Source: Cylindrodendrum hubeiense (taxonomy: Eukaryota > Ascomycota > Sordariomycetes > Hypocreales > Nectriaceae). From it: a stretch of 64,000 nt of DNA. The stretch covers positions 21,150 to 85,149 of the forward strand of contig JAANBB010000145.1 in assembly GCA_014621425.1 (NCBI GenBank), in the 5' to 3' direction. Made by a program: the position numbers and the translations under genes. Under the pieces are notes generated by a model, which had not been told where the DNA came from, did no database searches, and saw only the letters and a program-made list of their open reading frames with translations. Of the stretch, positions 1-11,524 are shown one piece after another. Every line of letters begins with the position of its first letter. The stretch's first letter is position 1.

Positions 1-330
1 AGACACAAAGTGCACGTTCGGATACAGCTCGCTACATGTAATTGGTTTAACAAGACGCCGGATGAACTATAACCAGGGGACTATTGGGAATTATTGAGAG
101 ACAAGAAGTGCACTTCTAGTGTTGTTAGTACATGCCCAGCCCCCTGGATAAATCGTGCCCCTGGATAAGGCTCACATATAAACCTTGTTGTAGCTATGCC
201 AATGGCGCTTTCGTCGACTCTGTTTAAAGCGACTCTTGCGACTCCTCTGAATCACCAAGTTGTTACATAAACTTTGTCTTCCTGTCGTTCATGCCTGAGT
301 CATCCATCTGCATGGCACTGATACTCCAAA
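1..330. other. 5' flank of the alpha-kinase gene; no gene seen
   Basis: No convincing coding frame. It presumably holds the promoter and 5' UTR of the gene starting at 331. A pyrimidine-rich tract precedes the ATG, but I can assign no specific element. Confidence 0.5.
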
Positions 331-2859
331 ATGCCCCTTCACTCTACGCCACCGGCGTCTATGTCACGTTCGCGTGCATCGTCTAACGACATTCAGTCAT
401 TGGCAGACCAGATGCTGCGCAATTCTATCTCTCGCAGCAGCATTTCGTCAACATCCACCAAAGTGCCCTCGTCCTACAGTCGCAGCAACGCCAGCGATGA
501 ATCCACAAGTAACCAAACCGGTTCGCCTACGGGCCCTAATCGACTATCGAAGCTTAGACCTCCCCCCGCTTCAGCAACCTCCTCGACATCCTCGGTGGCT
601 CGTAGCCGGCTCCGTGAGGTTGAGGCCGAGCGTGACGAACTTCTTCGTGCCGTAGAAGCAGAACAGGTCAAAGTTTCGGAGATGCGGCGCAAGGCCGACG
701 AGGAGCGCGCCGTTGCAGAGCGCATCAAGAAGGAGGGCGGCGTATCAGGACTATCTCCCTCTGATGCCAAGCGACGAGTTCGCGATCTAAAACGGGAAGA
801 AATAGCGGCCGGCTTTGAGACACCGCGGCGCTCCACGGTGGGCCTGTTTAAGGTGGCGTGCTCGACCGACTTGCTGTTTCTTATTGACACCACGAGCTCC
901 ATGAAGAAATACATTACAGCCGCCAAAGACCAGGTCAAGAGCATTATGTACGACATCAAGAAGACATTTCTCAACGAAGCTGAAGTGCGCATTGCTGTTG
1001 TAGGGTACAAAGACCACGCAAACAATCCTAATATCGAGTTCCTCGACTTCACGACGTCCGCCGAGCAAGTGCACTCATTCCTTGACAAGTTGACCGCCAA
1101 GGGAGGAGGTGATACACCGGAAGATGTTCTAGGTGGGATTCAACAAGCCATCAATGCATCATGGAAGCATCAGACTCGGTGCATCATCCACATCGCAGAC
1201 GCACCACCACACGGCCGCACATTTCACGATTATGACGAAGATGAGGATGATTATTATGAGACTGGGAGCGAGCCGCACCGTCTCACCTATAAACCGTTGC
1301 TCAGCAAGATGATCGGACTCAGCATCAACTACATTCCGCTCAATATACGCAGTAGCACGGACCGCACGGTTTATCTCTTTTCTAAAGAGTATGCGGCGGC
1401 CTCCTCAGACTGTAAGCTTCTCAGTTCCAACAAATACTACAAAGAGGCATCCTCGGAGCTCCGTATCAGTAATAATCTTCGCGGTGGGGGAAGGCCCAGA
1501 GGCCCTACCTCTGCCAAAGGTGAACTACTGTTTGAAGAATTGAAGCTGGGCACATCGTATAGCGCGCTACGGCATTTGGTTGTCAGGAGTGTCACCTCTT
1601 CAGCTTCCCGCACCGCGGTTCGACTATCAGCGGCGGCTTCCAGGACGAGCAGCGCGGGAGGTCTCATGAAGAGCCCGCTGGTCACTTACCTCGCACCTAT
1701 TAAAGAGGATGAGGACAGAGTAGATAAAATATGCCTGGAGGAAATAACACCACAGTGGGACACGCCTGGCTGGCTTGACGAGCGGCTCGTGGTGCAGGGC
1801 TTCTCCCCTGAGGTGATTGTGCACGGGGCAAACACGCTCAACGACATGATGGCGGACGACAAGAACATCAAGTTGAGCATCACGGACCTTACCATCCATA
1901 AGCGATCGAAGCCTTTCGCTCAAGGCGAAATACGCTTGGCGTCTTACGCTCGTGTGGCTGTCTCAACAAACCGTTTCGTGGCAAAGTCGTTCAAGAAGGA
2001 CGGGAAGGGTCTCGCACATTTGGCCGAGGACATGCGGTGCCAAACGCTTTGCAAGGCATTTGCTCTCGAATTCAACGCTTTGGTCAGCAGCAAGCACTCA
2101 ATCGACTTCATTGTGACGACGTGCCTGAAGGGAATGTCGGGAACGTCAGCCGTCGAGCACATGTCCCTTGAGCCCTATATTCATGGCACATATATCAAGT
2201 ACAACAACAACAGTGGCTACGTCAACCAAGATATTCCCAATGACGAATTCAACAAGGCGGCGCAAGCATTTTCTCATTTCACATTCGAGCGTTCGAGCGG
2301 AGAGTTCTTGGTCTGCGATTTGCAGGGCGTAGGCCAGGTACTGACGGACCCGGCCATCCACACGCTTGATCCCAATAGGTTCAAGCTGGTCGACACCAAC
2401 CTTGGTGAGGATGGCTTCAAGTTCTTCTTTGCCGCACACGACTGCAATAAAATCTGTGAAAAGTTGGAGCTCAAGAGCAACAAGGAGATGATGATGTCTA
2501 ATAGTTTTAGGTTCAGGGACTTGTGGCCGACATTGGACAAAACAGTGTGCTGCTCTAACAAGCTGTGCGGCAAGATCGTAAGCGTGTCCATCTCCAGAAA
2601 GTCTCCCGAGCTTCCAGGTTACCACTGGTGTAATGTGTGCTGGCCACAGCTGAGCGCATCCAGGGTCGATTGGATTTGCATCGCTCCCGGCCCTCACCAC
2701 GAGTTCAACGTGTCAAGGTTCTTCTATGAGTCTCAGGGGCAAGTTATGCCGCGCAAATGTCACAAACACCGCGAGAAAGACGGGACAACGGCCAGGACTG
2801 CGGTGGTGAGTCGAAGCCTTTGGACTGTGCTGAAATCCGCAACTAGAAAGAAATCTTAG
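331..2859 (+). CDS. vWA-domain alpha-kinase (VwkA/MHCK-like atypical protein kinase)
   Basis: Single-exon protein of 842 aa. Residues 1-90 are Ser/Thr-rich and probably disordered; about 90-130 is a charged, probably coiled-coil stretch. A von Willebrand A domain runs from about 180 to 370, with the MIDAS-type DTTSS motif at about residue 186. The segment from about 510 to 740 is an alpha-kinase catalytic domain, recognised by its conserved block containing CDLQGVGQVLTDP and the preceding core strands with a Lys in FVAKSF. The tail has closely spaced Cys residues (CCSNKLC, WCNVCW) that may bind zinc. The vWA + alpha-kinase order is that of Dictyostelium VwkA, which acts on myosin II and the contractile vacuole; the substrate here is not predictable. 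No frame damage is visible, and the ATG at 331 is the first in a long open frame. Confidence 0.88.
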   Translation: MPLHSTPPASMSRSRASSNDIQSLADQMLRNSISRSSISSTSTKVPSSYSRSNASDESTSNQTGSPTGPNRLSKLRPPPASATSSTSSVARSRLREVEAERDELLRAVEAEQVKVSEMRRKADEERAVAERIKKEGGVSGLSPSDAKRRVRDLKREEIAAGFETPRRSTVGLFKVACSTDLLFLIDTTSSMKKYITAAKDQVKSIMYDIKKTFLNEAEVRIAVVGYKDHANNPNIEFLDFTTSAEQVHSFLDKLTAKGGGDTPEDVLGGIQQAINASWKHQTRCIIHIADAPPHGRTFHDYDEDEDDYYETGSEPHRLTYKPLLSKMIGLSINYIPLNIRSSTDRTVYLFSKEYAAASSDCKLLSSNKYYKEASSELRISNNLRGGGRPRGPTSAKGELLFEELKLGTSYSALRHLVVRSVTSSASRTAVRLSAAASRTSSAGGLMKSPLVTYLAPIKEDEDRVDKICLEEITPQWDTPGWLDERLVVQGFSPEVIVHGANTLNDMMADDKNIKLSITDLTIHKRSKPFAQGEIRLASYARVAVSTNRFVAKSFKKDGKGLAHLAEDMRCQTLCKAFALEFNALVSSKHSIDFIVTTCLKGMSGTSAVEHMSLEPYIHGTYIKYNNNSGYVNQDIPNDEFNKAAQAFSHFTFERSSGEFLVCDLQGVGQVLTDPAIHTLDPNRFKLVDTNLGEDGFKFFFAAHDCNKICEKLELKSNKEMMMSNSFRFRDLWPTLDKTVCCSNKLCGKIVSVSISRKSPELPGYHWCNVCWPQLSASRVDWICIAPGPHHEFNVSRFFYESQGQVMPRKCHKHREKDGTTARTAVVSRSLWTVLKSATRKKS

Positions 2860-3069
2860 GTGTATCTCTAAAGCAAACTAGCGCGGAAGGAGATATTTGC
2901 TTTATTATGACTGGTTTGCAATTGTATTATCCATTCAGTGCGGAAATTTCTCCTTGGAGAAAATTGGTTGGATGAAGTCGTTTCCTTTGTCCGAACATTT
3001 CATTCTGAGCGCCTAGTGTCATTGCAAACCTGAGGATGTAGATTGGATTTCTCCAGTTATGAAATAGTA
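2860..3069. other. 3' flank of the alpha-kinase gene
   Basis: AT-leaning non-coding sequence between the kinase stop codon and the MITE. I see no gene and no clear terminator signature. Confidence 0.5.
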
Positions 3070-3420
3070 TTGCTATTCGCACACATGCGGGCTACCATTC
3101 GCACACATATACAATTTAGCACCTAAATTTTAGCAACATTATGTATTTATGTACCCTTAATATAAAGGTAACTTTTTACTATTAGGGAATAAATTACTAA
3201 AATAAAGGTAGTATTAGGGAATAAATAACTAAGACAAAATATAATCTTAGGAAATAAATAACTAACATAAAATGTAGTATTAGGATAAATAAATGCTAAT
3301 AATTAGCCTTCATAGATTTTCCTGCTCAAATATCATATTTGGTATATCGCTGGTAACTATTTTTGAAACAGCTGTACACGAATGGGTGCGAATAGCAACA
3401 TGAAAGCGTGCGAATAGCAA
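3070..3420. mobile_element. MITE-like element, copy 1 (TIRs, TA target duplication)
   Basis: The 351-bp AT-rich element begins with TTGCTATTCGCAC (3070-3082) and ends with its exact inverse, GTGCGAATAGCAA (3408-3420). It is flanked on both sides by TA. A second inverted copy of the end lies just inside, at 3386-3398. The interior holds direct repeats of a TTAGGGAATAAATAACTAA-like unit and no coding capacity. A shorter homologous copy lies at 47504-47740. A TA target and TIRs of this kind fit a non-autonomous Tc1/mariner/pogo-type element; the superfamily is inference. Confidence 0.78.
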
Positions 3421-4044
3421 TACTATATAGAAATCGAGAGAATTATAATCCCGTTGCCCACTCGATCTTGTTTGCACCACGAGGAAGGCTCTGGTTGGTG
3501 GCAACCAGGAGGAGAGTGATTTTGAAAGCACCTGGCATCAGTACCGCATCCTTCAGGGATAAAAAAGCTACATATTTGGAATCAGGCCGTGTAAACTATT
3601 AAAAGATCTTCCCGTATCCCCGATGAAACTTCTATCGTGGTCTATGAAAGACGATTGATTGAGCACATTATCGGGCCAACTCGGGACTCAAGAGTGCTAA
3701 CTACGCCGTAAATACCTTAGCCGAGTGCCAATTAAAAGGCGAGTAACAAAATATTGGGTTCATTGCTACAATGCTTCGTTAAGTCATGTCTTTCAGGTCG
3801 TAGCCTATTGCTGATCCGGCGATGGATGCTTTAGTCCATTTCTTGAGATTCGCTGTCTCGTCTGGGTATAGGACAGCTGATGGAGGTAGCAAGATTGAAG
3901 ATGTATTGTGTGGATGGCCTTGGGTGTACCATCTAGCAATAGGGCTCCAGATACAGGGTGAACACAAATATCATTTAAAGCATAGCATACACGGATTGTA
4001 TTTATGGAGTTTAGCGTTCAAGGGCAAATCATATCTCAAGACTC
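3421..4044. other. Intergenic, no gene recognised
   Basis: Only short open frames without homology that I recognise. Probably the 3' flank of the minus-strand gene at 4045-4955. Confidence 0.5.
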
Positions 4045-4955
4045 TCAAACGACCCGGGTCAACATTGACCTTCTGCAAGTCGTATTCACAACACTTCCAA
4101 TCCCGAAGCCAGGTATGATTCGCACCATTCGTAAGGGGGTAGCAAATGACAAATGCTGCCGCACCATGCTGAGGCGTTCGCGAATCGGGAGTTTGAATTG
4201 TCTGTTGCTCAGGTCCAGGCCTAGGAGATGAAGAGGTGTGCTGACCAGCTGAGACGCTGCTGGCATGAGTATCTGGGCTGCCCTCATTCTGGATTCTTCT
4301 GAGCCAAAAACGGAGAATGGTGCGAAGTTTGAAAAGGGCGCCTCGGATAGCTTCGGCGCAATCCAGGCTGGCATGTTGAAGGAGGCATATACGGTGATAG
4401 CATCTCGGGCTGTGAAAAGGCAATAGCTCAGTAGTGGAGCCGGTGATCTATTCGCTAACCCAGCGAAGTATCCATCCTTGTAGACACACAGCGCAGTGCT
4501 GACGGCGGCCGTAGCAAAGAACTTGGAAGTCGTAGAAGAGGTTGTGGCAGGGTCGGCGCCGTTGCTTTCGGCATACATGGAATCGAACATGTTCGCGGTC
4601 GCGTAGGTTCCAAAATAGACGAGGAAAGGAATGAATATGGCACTCATAGATGGCTTCGGTTTGTTGAGCCATGCCCGGACGCATGCTGTGAGAGAGGCGT
4701 TGGTTGCCGCTCGATAGTAAACGATCCTGAAACGATAAATTAGAACGCAATCTTCAAACCAACGAGAACCTTGATTTGATGGAACTTTGGAAGTTCAATG
4801 CAATATCTTCCCGAATAAAGAGTGATAAATACGTACTTATCGATTGCCGTCACCCATGGAGAAACGAAGGCTGAAGCCACAGCCGCAGAAAATAGATCAG
4901 CAAAGCACTGCCATGTGCAGCGCCGTTGCGCGTCGACGCTCATGAATTCAGTCAT
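4045..4955 (-). CDS. Fungal orphan membrane protein related to mitochondrial carriers
   Basis: Two exons, 4955-4837 and 4726-4045 (intron 4836-4727, GTACGT...TTTCAG, phase 2), give 266 aa. The protein starts with MTEFMSVDAQRRCTWQCFAD and keeps several hydrophobic segments (VYFGTYATANMFDS, CLFTARDAITVYASF, LVSTPLHLLGLDL). Its pattern and ending (MVRIIPGFGIGSVVNT then basic residues) match, from memory, a widespread fungal family of about 260-280 aa of unknown function that is distantly carrier-like; the classical PxD/ExxK/R signatures are absent. Transport is therefore not claimed. No functional partner is visible nearby, and the frame is intact. Confidence 0.72.
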
Positions 4956-6470
4956 TTCGGGTTATTAGGAGGAAGACTCTGTTGAGAGATTGATGATTGA
5001 TTGTCCTTGTATCTATTTAAAGAAAGCCCGTCTCATCATGCCAATGAGTAAGTATAGCAAGCCTGGATCATCACGTAATAAGTCGGGTGGGGGCTAGTCC
5101 CCGAGGATAACCGAGTGGCATTTTGAGTCAATCTCGCGTCCTAGCGGCCGGAACAACCCGAGCTCAACAGGCAAAACGGCGCCTGTATCCCCAACGCAAG
5201 CCATGATCTCGTAATGGTCTCTCAATATTAGCATTAGGCTAACCATTCACCGCAGTTTTGAAATGGTGGCTGTGGGGCAGAGAACGAGTGGAGGTCCTGG
5301 TTGGAGACGAGCGGCTGCGCTAGCCTCACCACAATCTGTGCCACCCTGAAAGTGGTGATGAGATGCGGGGGACTGAACTGGGGAAGGTGGCTGGGGACGG
5401 TTGAATAGCTAGGCTTATGCGTAGAATTTCATTAATACCACCCGAGAGTGCTAGCTGTTACAGCAGAAGAAAGTCAACCTAGAACAGGAGGGGTTAGTTA
5501 CGACTGAGCATGCAGGATCTCGCCATCAAGAGGTAGCATCACGGGTGAATTGTAATCGAATTATGCAAATGAATGGCTACAATGATATAAATTAATGCAG
5601 GACATAAAAACCAACCACCCGTTCTCTAGTCACTTGATCCAAAAAGAAAAGTACGAAGTACGTAGAACCCACCGAACCCAGGGACTGCCTATTGTGATTG
5701 GCATCTCGCCGGAGTGCCTGCCTGCAAATTGACACTGCGCCTCAGTTTTATTCAATGGGAGATGCCATGATATCAAAATACGACCAAAGGAACAACATAA
5801 AATTGTGCGATCCTGTGGCCATCATAGTGTTCATGTGGGCATATTTTCCACTTTCAATGTCGCCGAGGCTAAAGTAAGAAAGTGCTGGATTCGACATTTT
5901 CGATATTGGAGATATAATCGTTGACGGGTAGGAAATGTAATGATGAGGATGAAAATATGATAAAAAGGTATCTAGGGCAGGAGTAAGTGCGTTTATGTAG
6001 TGGCTGTCGATGTTGTGATTCAAAGACCGGAGGAGATCACCACTTCAGCTCATTACGGACGTTAGAGTGACCAGGTCGGGCAGAAATAAGGTAGATGGCT
6101 TGGTATGCTAGGTATGCGGAGTATTATCTTAAATAATTGCCTGTGCCTCGTATCTACAATAAAAGATTACGCGCACACGGCGTATGGCGCTGTTATTCTC
6201 CCCACTCTGCTTATGGGTCGAGCCTCACAAGCATTCAAGCACCAAGCTGATTAAGATAAGTCAAGACAAAAATAAGAGTGTATCACATGACTACACGAAA
6301 AAAGTCCAATTTATGACCAGTGAACCAATCGTACTCCGCATCCAAGCTGACGGCCTAACATTGGCTGATGGGTGCCTAACACCTGGCATCGCTAGTGAAT
6401 CTGGGCCTTGCTTCCCACTCTCGCAATTGGCAGCTCACTACTAATACGAATCGCACGAGTAGTGGCAGCT
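4956..6470. other. 1.5-kb intergenic region, no gene recognised
   Basis: A 91-codon minus-strand frame (5748-6023) and an 86-codon plus-strand frame (6184-6444) lack recognisable protein character. The left part is the promoter side of the 4045-4955 gene; the right part precedes the ATG at 6471. Confidence 0.5.
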
Positions 6471-7477
6471 ATGACTAACCAGGTTCCGTTCTTCTTCTTT
6501 GCCCCTACGTGGGACTATCCACCAGGGGGACCTATCCAATTAGGCAATATTATTACTTCAATCAAGAAGCCAGAGCAGCCGCTTTACAGGTCTCCACCAC
6601 CAACCAACACCGACATCATGATAACGGAAAAGAGATGTGTTGAATACTCTAAGCAGAAGATGAGGTCTGGAAAATTCTCTGTCTTGACTAAGTTTCTGAA
6701 GGGGCTCGGATTTGGCGTCGACGTTGGCGCGGAAGTAGACAATAGGTAAGACCCCAGCTGCACTTGTAGTATGCTACAGCAACGATCTTGGATTTCCAGC
6801 TCTTGATTTCCGAACCCAAAACTGTTGCCAAAGCTAGTTTGCACTCCGATAACTGTCGCTTATTGGCCTATTCTCACAAATTATTGGAAAACAGGGACGA
6901 AGAGATGTACAAATTTGACCTCATTGAAACCACGCAATTTGCGCCCAAACCCGAATATCTCCAGAAGTGCGTCGAATCCGACACTGTGCGTCGATATCTT
7001 CAAATATCTAGATATCGAAGACCAGTCTATGTCATCACCGGTTTAAAAGTCGTCACTGGCGCCAGCGCCAACACGCTGAGATCCCGAACCGTCGGCGGTA
7101 CGCTTGCAGCCGAAGTCGACAACAGTGTCTGGAGTGGTGGCATTGTCCCTTTGGGAGGCAGAGTGGGACTAGAGGGAAAGGTCGGCAGCGAGGGAAAGAC
7201 AAGTTGGGAGGGGAGTAGCGATTTCGTCTTTGCATTTAGAGTGAGGAAGGTCTTCGTGGGCAAGAAAATGGGAACAGTGATTAGTGAGGAGGATTATAAG
7301 AAGGGCGCTATGCTTGGGAATGAAAGTGAGAAGCTGAATTTACCAGAGCTCTTCATATCAAGGGAGGAGAATCCAGATGCGGAGGATGAAAGATTTGACA
7401 AGGAGGAGCTTAGGGAGGGTGAAGATTTGATTGCGTGTGGTGTTTTGAGGAGGGTAGACTCCTCCGACTCAGAATAG
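6471..7477 (+). CDS. Candidate fungal gasdermin-like / pore-forming-type protein
   Basis: Two exons, 6471-6745 and 6838-7477 (intron 6746-6837, GTAAGA...CTAG, phase 2), give 304 aa. I chose the ATG at 6471 because the conserved-looking start (MTNQVPFFFFAPTWDYPPGG) follows directly. The middle contains RPVYVITGLKVVTGAS and then an alternating, glycine-rich, probably beta-hairpin stretch ending in SSDFVFAFRVRKV; the last 60 residues are acidic. I recognise the family as common in ascomycetes but cannot name it with certainty. The length, a beta-rich body with a short tail, and tail-to-tail placement 179 bp from a subtilisin gene match the arrangement of Podospora het-Q1 (gasdermin) and het-Q2 (protease). 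The gasdermin assignment is inference; protein existence and exon structure are well supported. Confidence 0.7.
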
Positions 7478-7656
7478 TTTTGGGTACGAAACGCAAAATG
7501 GCAGTAGGTGGCAGAAGGGATATGAGGTTCCATCTCTGAATATAGCATGACAAAAGGTTTCAATCTAAAAATGCAAAGATGATATTATTGAATATGTTGC
7601 TACGTATTTGCAGAAAGTGCGCAAAACTATATTATCCCTATCGTAGAATCAGACCG

Positions 7657-10600
7657 CTAATTTGTCAAGATATCCGCGATCTCGAGATCTATCAATGCCT
7701 TTCCTTTGCCAAATAGATTATCAGCATTCAAACTCAACTCTATGTAATAGTAATCGTCCCGAGGCTTGTAACCCGGCCCCCTTTCAGCGATCCTTTTAAG
7801 CACGGCCATCATCCTGTCACGCTGCTTCAACGCAAGTGCATTCTTCTGTGACAGATGCAACCTTGCATACTGTAGCAGGAATGCTGCAATGCCAGCCGCG
7901 ATGGGAATGGCACATGATGTGCCGGACTTGCCTACAAGACACAAAGGGTTGAAATTATCGTCACATAGGGATTGCGGCCACGCCGACTCGACAGATTCTC
8001 CCACCGTCGCGAGGCTTATGTCATCCGGCGAAGCGGTTGGGCTGAATGGAGAAGCCTTGCCATAAGTATCTGTCGAATGGATGCAGATGACATTGGAGCT
8101 GCGGGCAGGATAGGCCCGGCTTTGCCGCCCGCCGCTATTGGAAGCGGCTGCGAACATGAGGACTCCACGGGATTTGGCATTTCGATGGCGGCTTCAAGTT
8201 CCTCGTAGCCTTCAAAATCGCGGGTGGGCCACCCGAACGACATGGAGATGATGTCAACCTTCCACTCTCGAACTGCAAAGTCAATGGCCTGGATAACTTT
8301 AGCCTCGTTTCATCACGCAAGTTACTTCGCTCAATCCACCTCACCTTAGTGACAATATGAGCACTTGGTCGTGCGTTCTCCTTGTCAACAATCTTCGCTA
8401 TGTACAAGTCCGCATCTGGGGCGTAGTCAAGAAGCAGACTCGCATTAAAAGTGCCGTGGCCATTGCGATCAGGCACTCGCTTTTTGAACTCCTCATTATG
8501 CCAGTTGAATCGTCCTTTGATGTTTTCTTCGCGTGCTTCAAAAGCCACATTGTCCCGATCGATGCCTGTGTCGAGAATAGCGATCTTGACGGCCGACGGT
8601 GAGGGGGAGGAGCTAATGCAGCTTGTGATAAACTTCTCGTAGACGTTATCATAGTTAGACCTCCATTCCACGTACTTCTGAGTCCTGTAGAAAACCTAAG
8701 TTAGTAACAAATTACACGAAGAGAATGGTGCCTCGGCTACTATCTGGTAACTAATTGCCTTGCGGGTAGGGAAACGCAGCAATTAGCTGGGTGACAGTAG
8801 AGGGCGACGTACGCCGTGTTTGAAGAGTTTGCTCCCAGAGTCTCGTCATCAAAGAACCGTGACGCCTTATGGTCGTACTTAGAATTCGTCATAGAATCTA
8901 TTCCTCGAGTTGTTGGAAAGAATGGAGGAATGTGCGGTGAGAAAGGTGGAACGCGTTCCCAGAAATTGGGCCCCAGTTGTGGGAGATGAGGGTGTGTTTC
9001 GATGGGTAGATAATACTGCAACATCGGCCCAGGCAATGGACTGGGTGCTTGCGAATGTTGAGTGTTGAGTCCCTGGGAAGGCTGGCTTTCTAAGACCTGG
9101 CTTGACGTGATTTGGCCCCAATTTCCAAAGTCCAGCTCCTGCGCATACTTATCCAGACCTTCGAGGGGAATTTGACTGAACCCGTGAGTCAAGTGCGCCT
9201 CCAATGGCCGAACGACCTCATCGTAGATCCGAGGCCTCATCATGTTATTGTCAAGCAGATTTCCATCTTCGTCTTCTCACAACTCAGCATCTAGGCATTT
9301 CTCTATAGCGATGAGTAAAGGACAATCCTCGGGGATCTGAGATCGGCATCCTTCAATCTCGTCCTCCTCTTCGCCATAAAACACCAGGAGCGCATCAGCG
9401 AGCGATACACGACCACTGGGCTCATAGATAAGCTCTATGCCATGATTCTTAGCTAATGTGTTGAATGGCGTGACAAAATAAATCTCCATCAATATAACTG
9501 CCAGCGCGACTAGTGCTGGGCAGCGGTGTTCTGATTCCAGCTCATCCCAGTCGCCTTGACCTTGGTCATAATCGTGTGAGTGGCAGATACCATCTGAGCC
9601 GTCAACGACAGGTTCGGAACTGTTGGGTTTGCCAGAAGGGGTAGAGTTAGGCAATTGTACCTGGATGAAAGGTCGCAGAGGAGTCCTGGACCGGGTTGTC
9701 TGGAAGAACTTGATGCTTGACGAACCCCACCCGGACTGAAGCCAAGAAGTGCCATGTAAATGGAGGACTGAACAGCTAATGACTAGAGAAAGCACTCGTT
9801 TGACTTTCTCTGTGAAGAATTGGTGTCTCTCTTCGAAACACCGGGTGAGGGATATTGGTTCCGTGCTCTTGTCAATCCTGAAGTTGGTCCTCTCAAACCC
9901 CAGCTCGAAGAGTTGACCCTTGGTAAGCTTCAGCACCCGGCGTTGCAAGGCCTTTGTTTTTGTTTCCGCAATTTCTTTGCATAGCCGCTCTACTTTAATT
10001 GCTGCCTCACGCGCGTCGTTCGCTCGTACGGGTTGTGCTGCCTCTCCAGCTACAGCCCACCGAACAAGTCGCTCTATAGTTTTGATACGAACCTCTTGCC
10101 AATCTTGCTCCATGGACAGGAACATGTCAAAATCAAGCTCTCCCCCAGTACCATCATCGCAATTATCATGATGGGCTTTCCTGCTCGGCTTCCGACGGGG
10201 ATGCTGGACGAGTTTCTTGATGGGTTTCCGGTATGTGCCCAATGAGAGTTTGGCCCCAAAGTCGTGTTGGTCGGGACAAGAACATTGCTTGCAATCTAGG
10301 AGGGCATCAAAAATTGACTGGGCTGCTTTCCAGACACCATATGATGGCTCGCTTATTTTGGACGGCGTGAAGCTGTCCACAGACCGCCTGGAAGCGGTCG
10401 TGGTATTTTCGGCGACGAGGTTGTCTCCACAATCCTCCAACAATCTGTCCAATTTGCGACGAAATTCATCGGATAGGTCGAACTTCAGCCATCGACGTAT
10501 GAATTCAAGTCTCGAGTCGTCATTATGGTTTCGTATGTCGCTCCAGTGTAGGTTGAGTGCTTGTAAGCGGAAGCTCGAAGACACTGGGTGCGCTGGCAAC

Positions 10601-10860
10601 TCCGGAAGGCCACTCTCAGGGACCAATGAGCCGAAATGACACAGAATTTGGCTGACATGTTTGCTGTTTAACTGAGGAGTGAAATTTATGTAATCTCGAA
10701 ACCTGGTGCAATGGAAGCCCAAGTGGCTATAAAACACTTTACGTGGCTCGCTCGTCTCCTTGCTTCGAGCAAATCCAGCGATTTCTAGAAGTGTCTCAGA
10801 TGTTTGTGACAATAGAGTGGCGTCCCGATTGTCGTATGCGAATGCAGAGGGCATGTCCAT
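7657..10860 (-). pseudogene. DUF7580-like N-domain fused to a subtilisin (S8) protease, frame broken twice
   Basis: Reading from 10860, 527 codons encode a helical N-terminal region with a DUF7580-like block (SVLHLHGTSWLQSGWG). An in-frame TGA follows at 9279-9277, after which the same frame continues with protein-like sequence (EDEDGN, then YDEVVRPLEAHL). A 128-nt intron (8812-8685, GTACGT...TACTAAC...CTACAG) and a probable 41-nt intron (8344-8304) lead into the protease. The catalytic Asp (ILDTGID), His (NGHGT) and Ser (KSGTSCAIP) blocks are all present. A one-base frame change in an A run near 8182-8180 separates the His and Ser blocks. Either lesion alone would prevent a full-length product. 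Alternatives are assembly error, or two genes split at 9277. S8 proteases beside gasdermins activate them by cleavage in Podospora. Confidence 0.8.
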
Positions 10861-11524
10861 CTTGCTAAGCCACTTTGCTGCTCGCTACGATGTGTCGAGG
10901 CGCTAAAGCTGGTGGATTGCTGAATGATGAGCGGACCGCGATGCCGGTAGTCACCTGTGGAGTTTCAAATCCGAGAAAGTTGTTGCTCGTTGCTGCTCGC
11001 GGCGGTCATCCTCGCGGTTGAGTCCAAGACCTCGGGGGTTCTTCAGCTCCTGGATCAGACGACAGGAACGATACACCCTCAGCATGCAGAACACGAGCGT
11101 TGGGTGAACCTTTTATAGCGCAAGAGCTTCGTTGACCTAGTCTTCGATCCCTAGGCATTATAATTGTTTAGACTTGTTCAACCTAGGAGACAACATTGGG
11201 TCTTGAATCGCAGGTGCGGGGAATTGTGCGTGAGAAAGTTGATGCGGCTGAGGTGGAGCAGGGCTGTGACAAGGCTGTCAGATCAATTGGCTGACATGCC
11301 ATTTTATCGAGCAGCATGCGGCTCGATGCACGTGGTATCCTCTATCTTTCTGGTGCCCGATGATGGTGACGAGGGCTATTCAGCCCCGCAGGAGCAAAGA
11401 GGCGTTTATTGTGTTTCTCCATCAAGCCGGCACACCACTGTTCACAATGCCGAAGCTGTCGCGCTGTCTTCAGTACTGATTGAACTACCCATGCCATCTG
11501 CCTGCTTCAGGAACCCTCGAAAAA
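10861..11524. other. Divergent intergenic region between protease and C2H2 genes
   Basis: This 664-bp stretch separates the two divergent starts. A plus-strand open frame (11164-11619) runs through it and overlaps the next gene's first exon in another frame; its composition is not protein-like. The region probably holds both promoters. Confidence 0.5.

Noticed and set aside
5748..6023. 91-codon minus-strand frame
   Set aside because: No family character, no splice partners, AT-leaning sequence.
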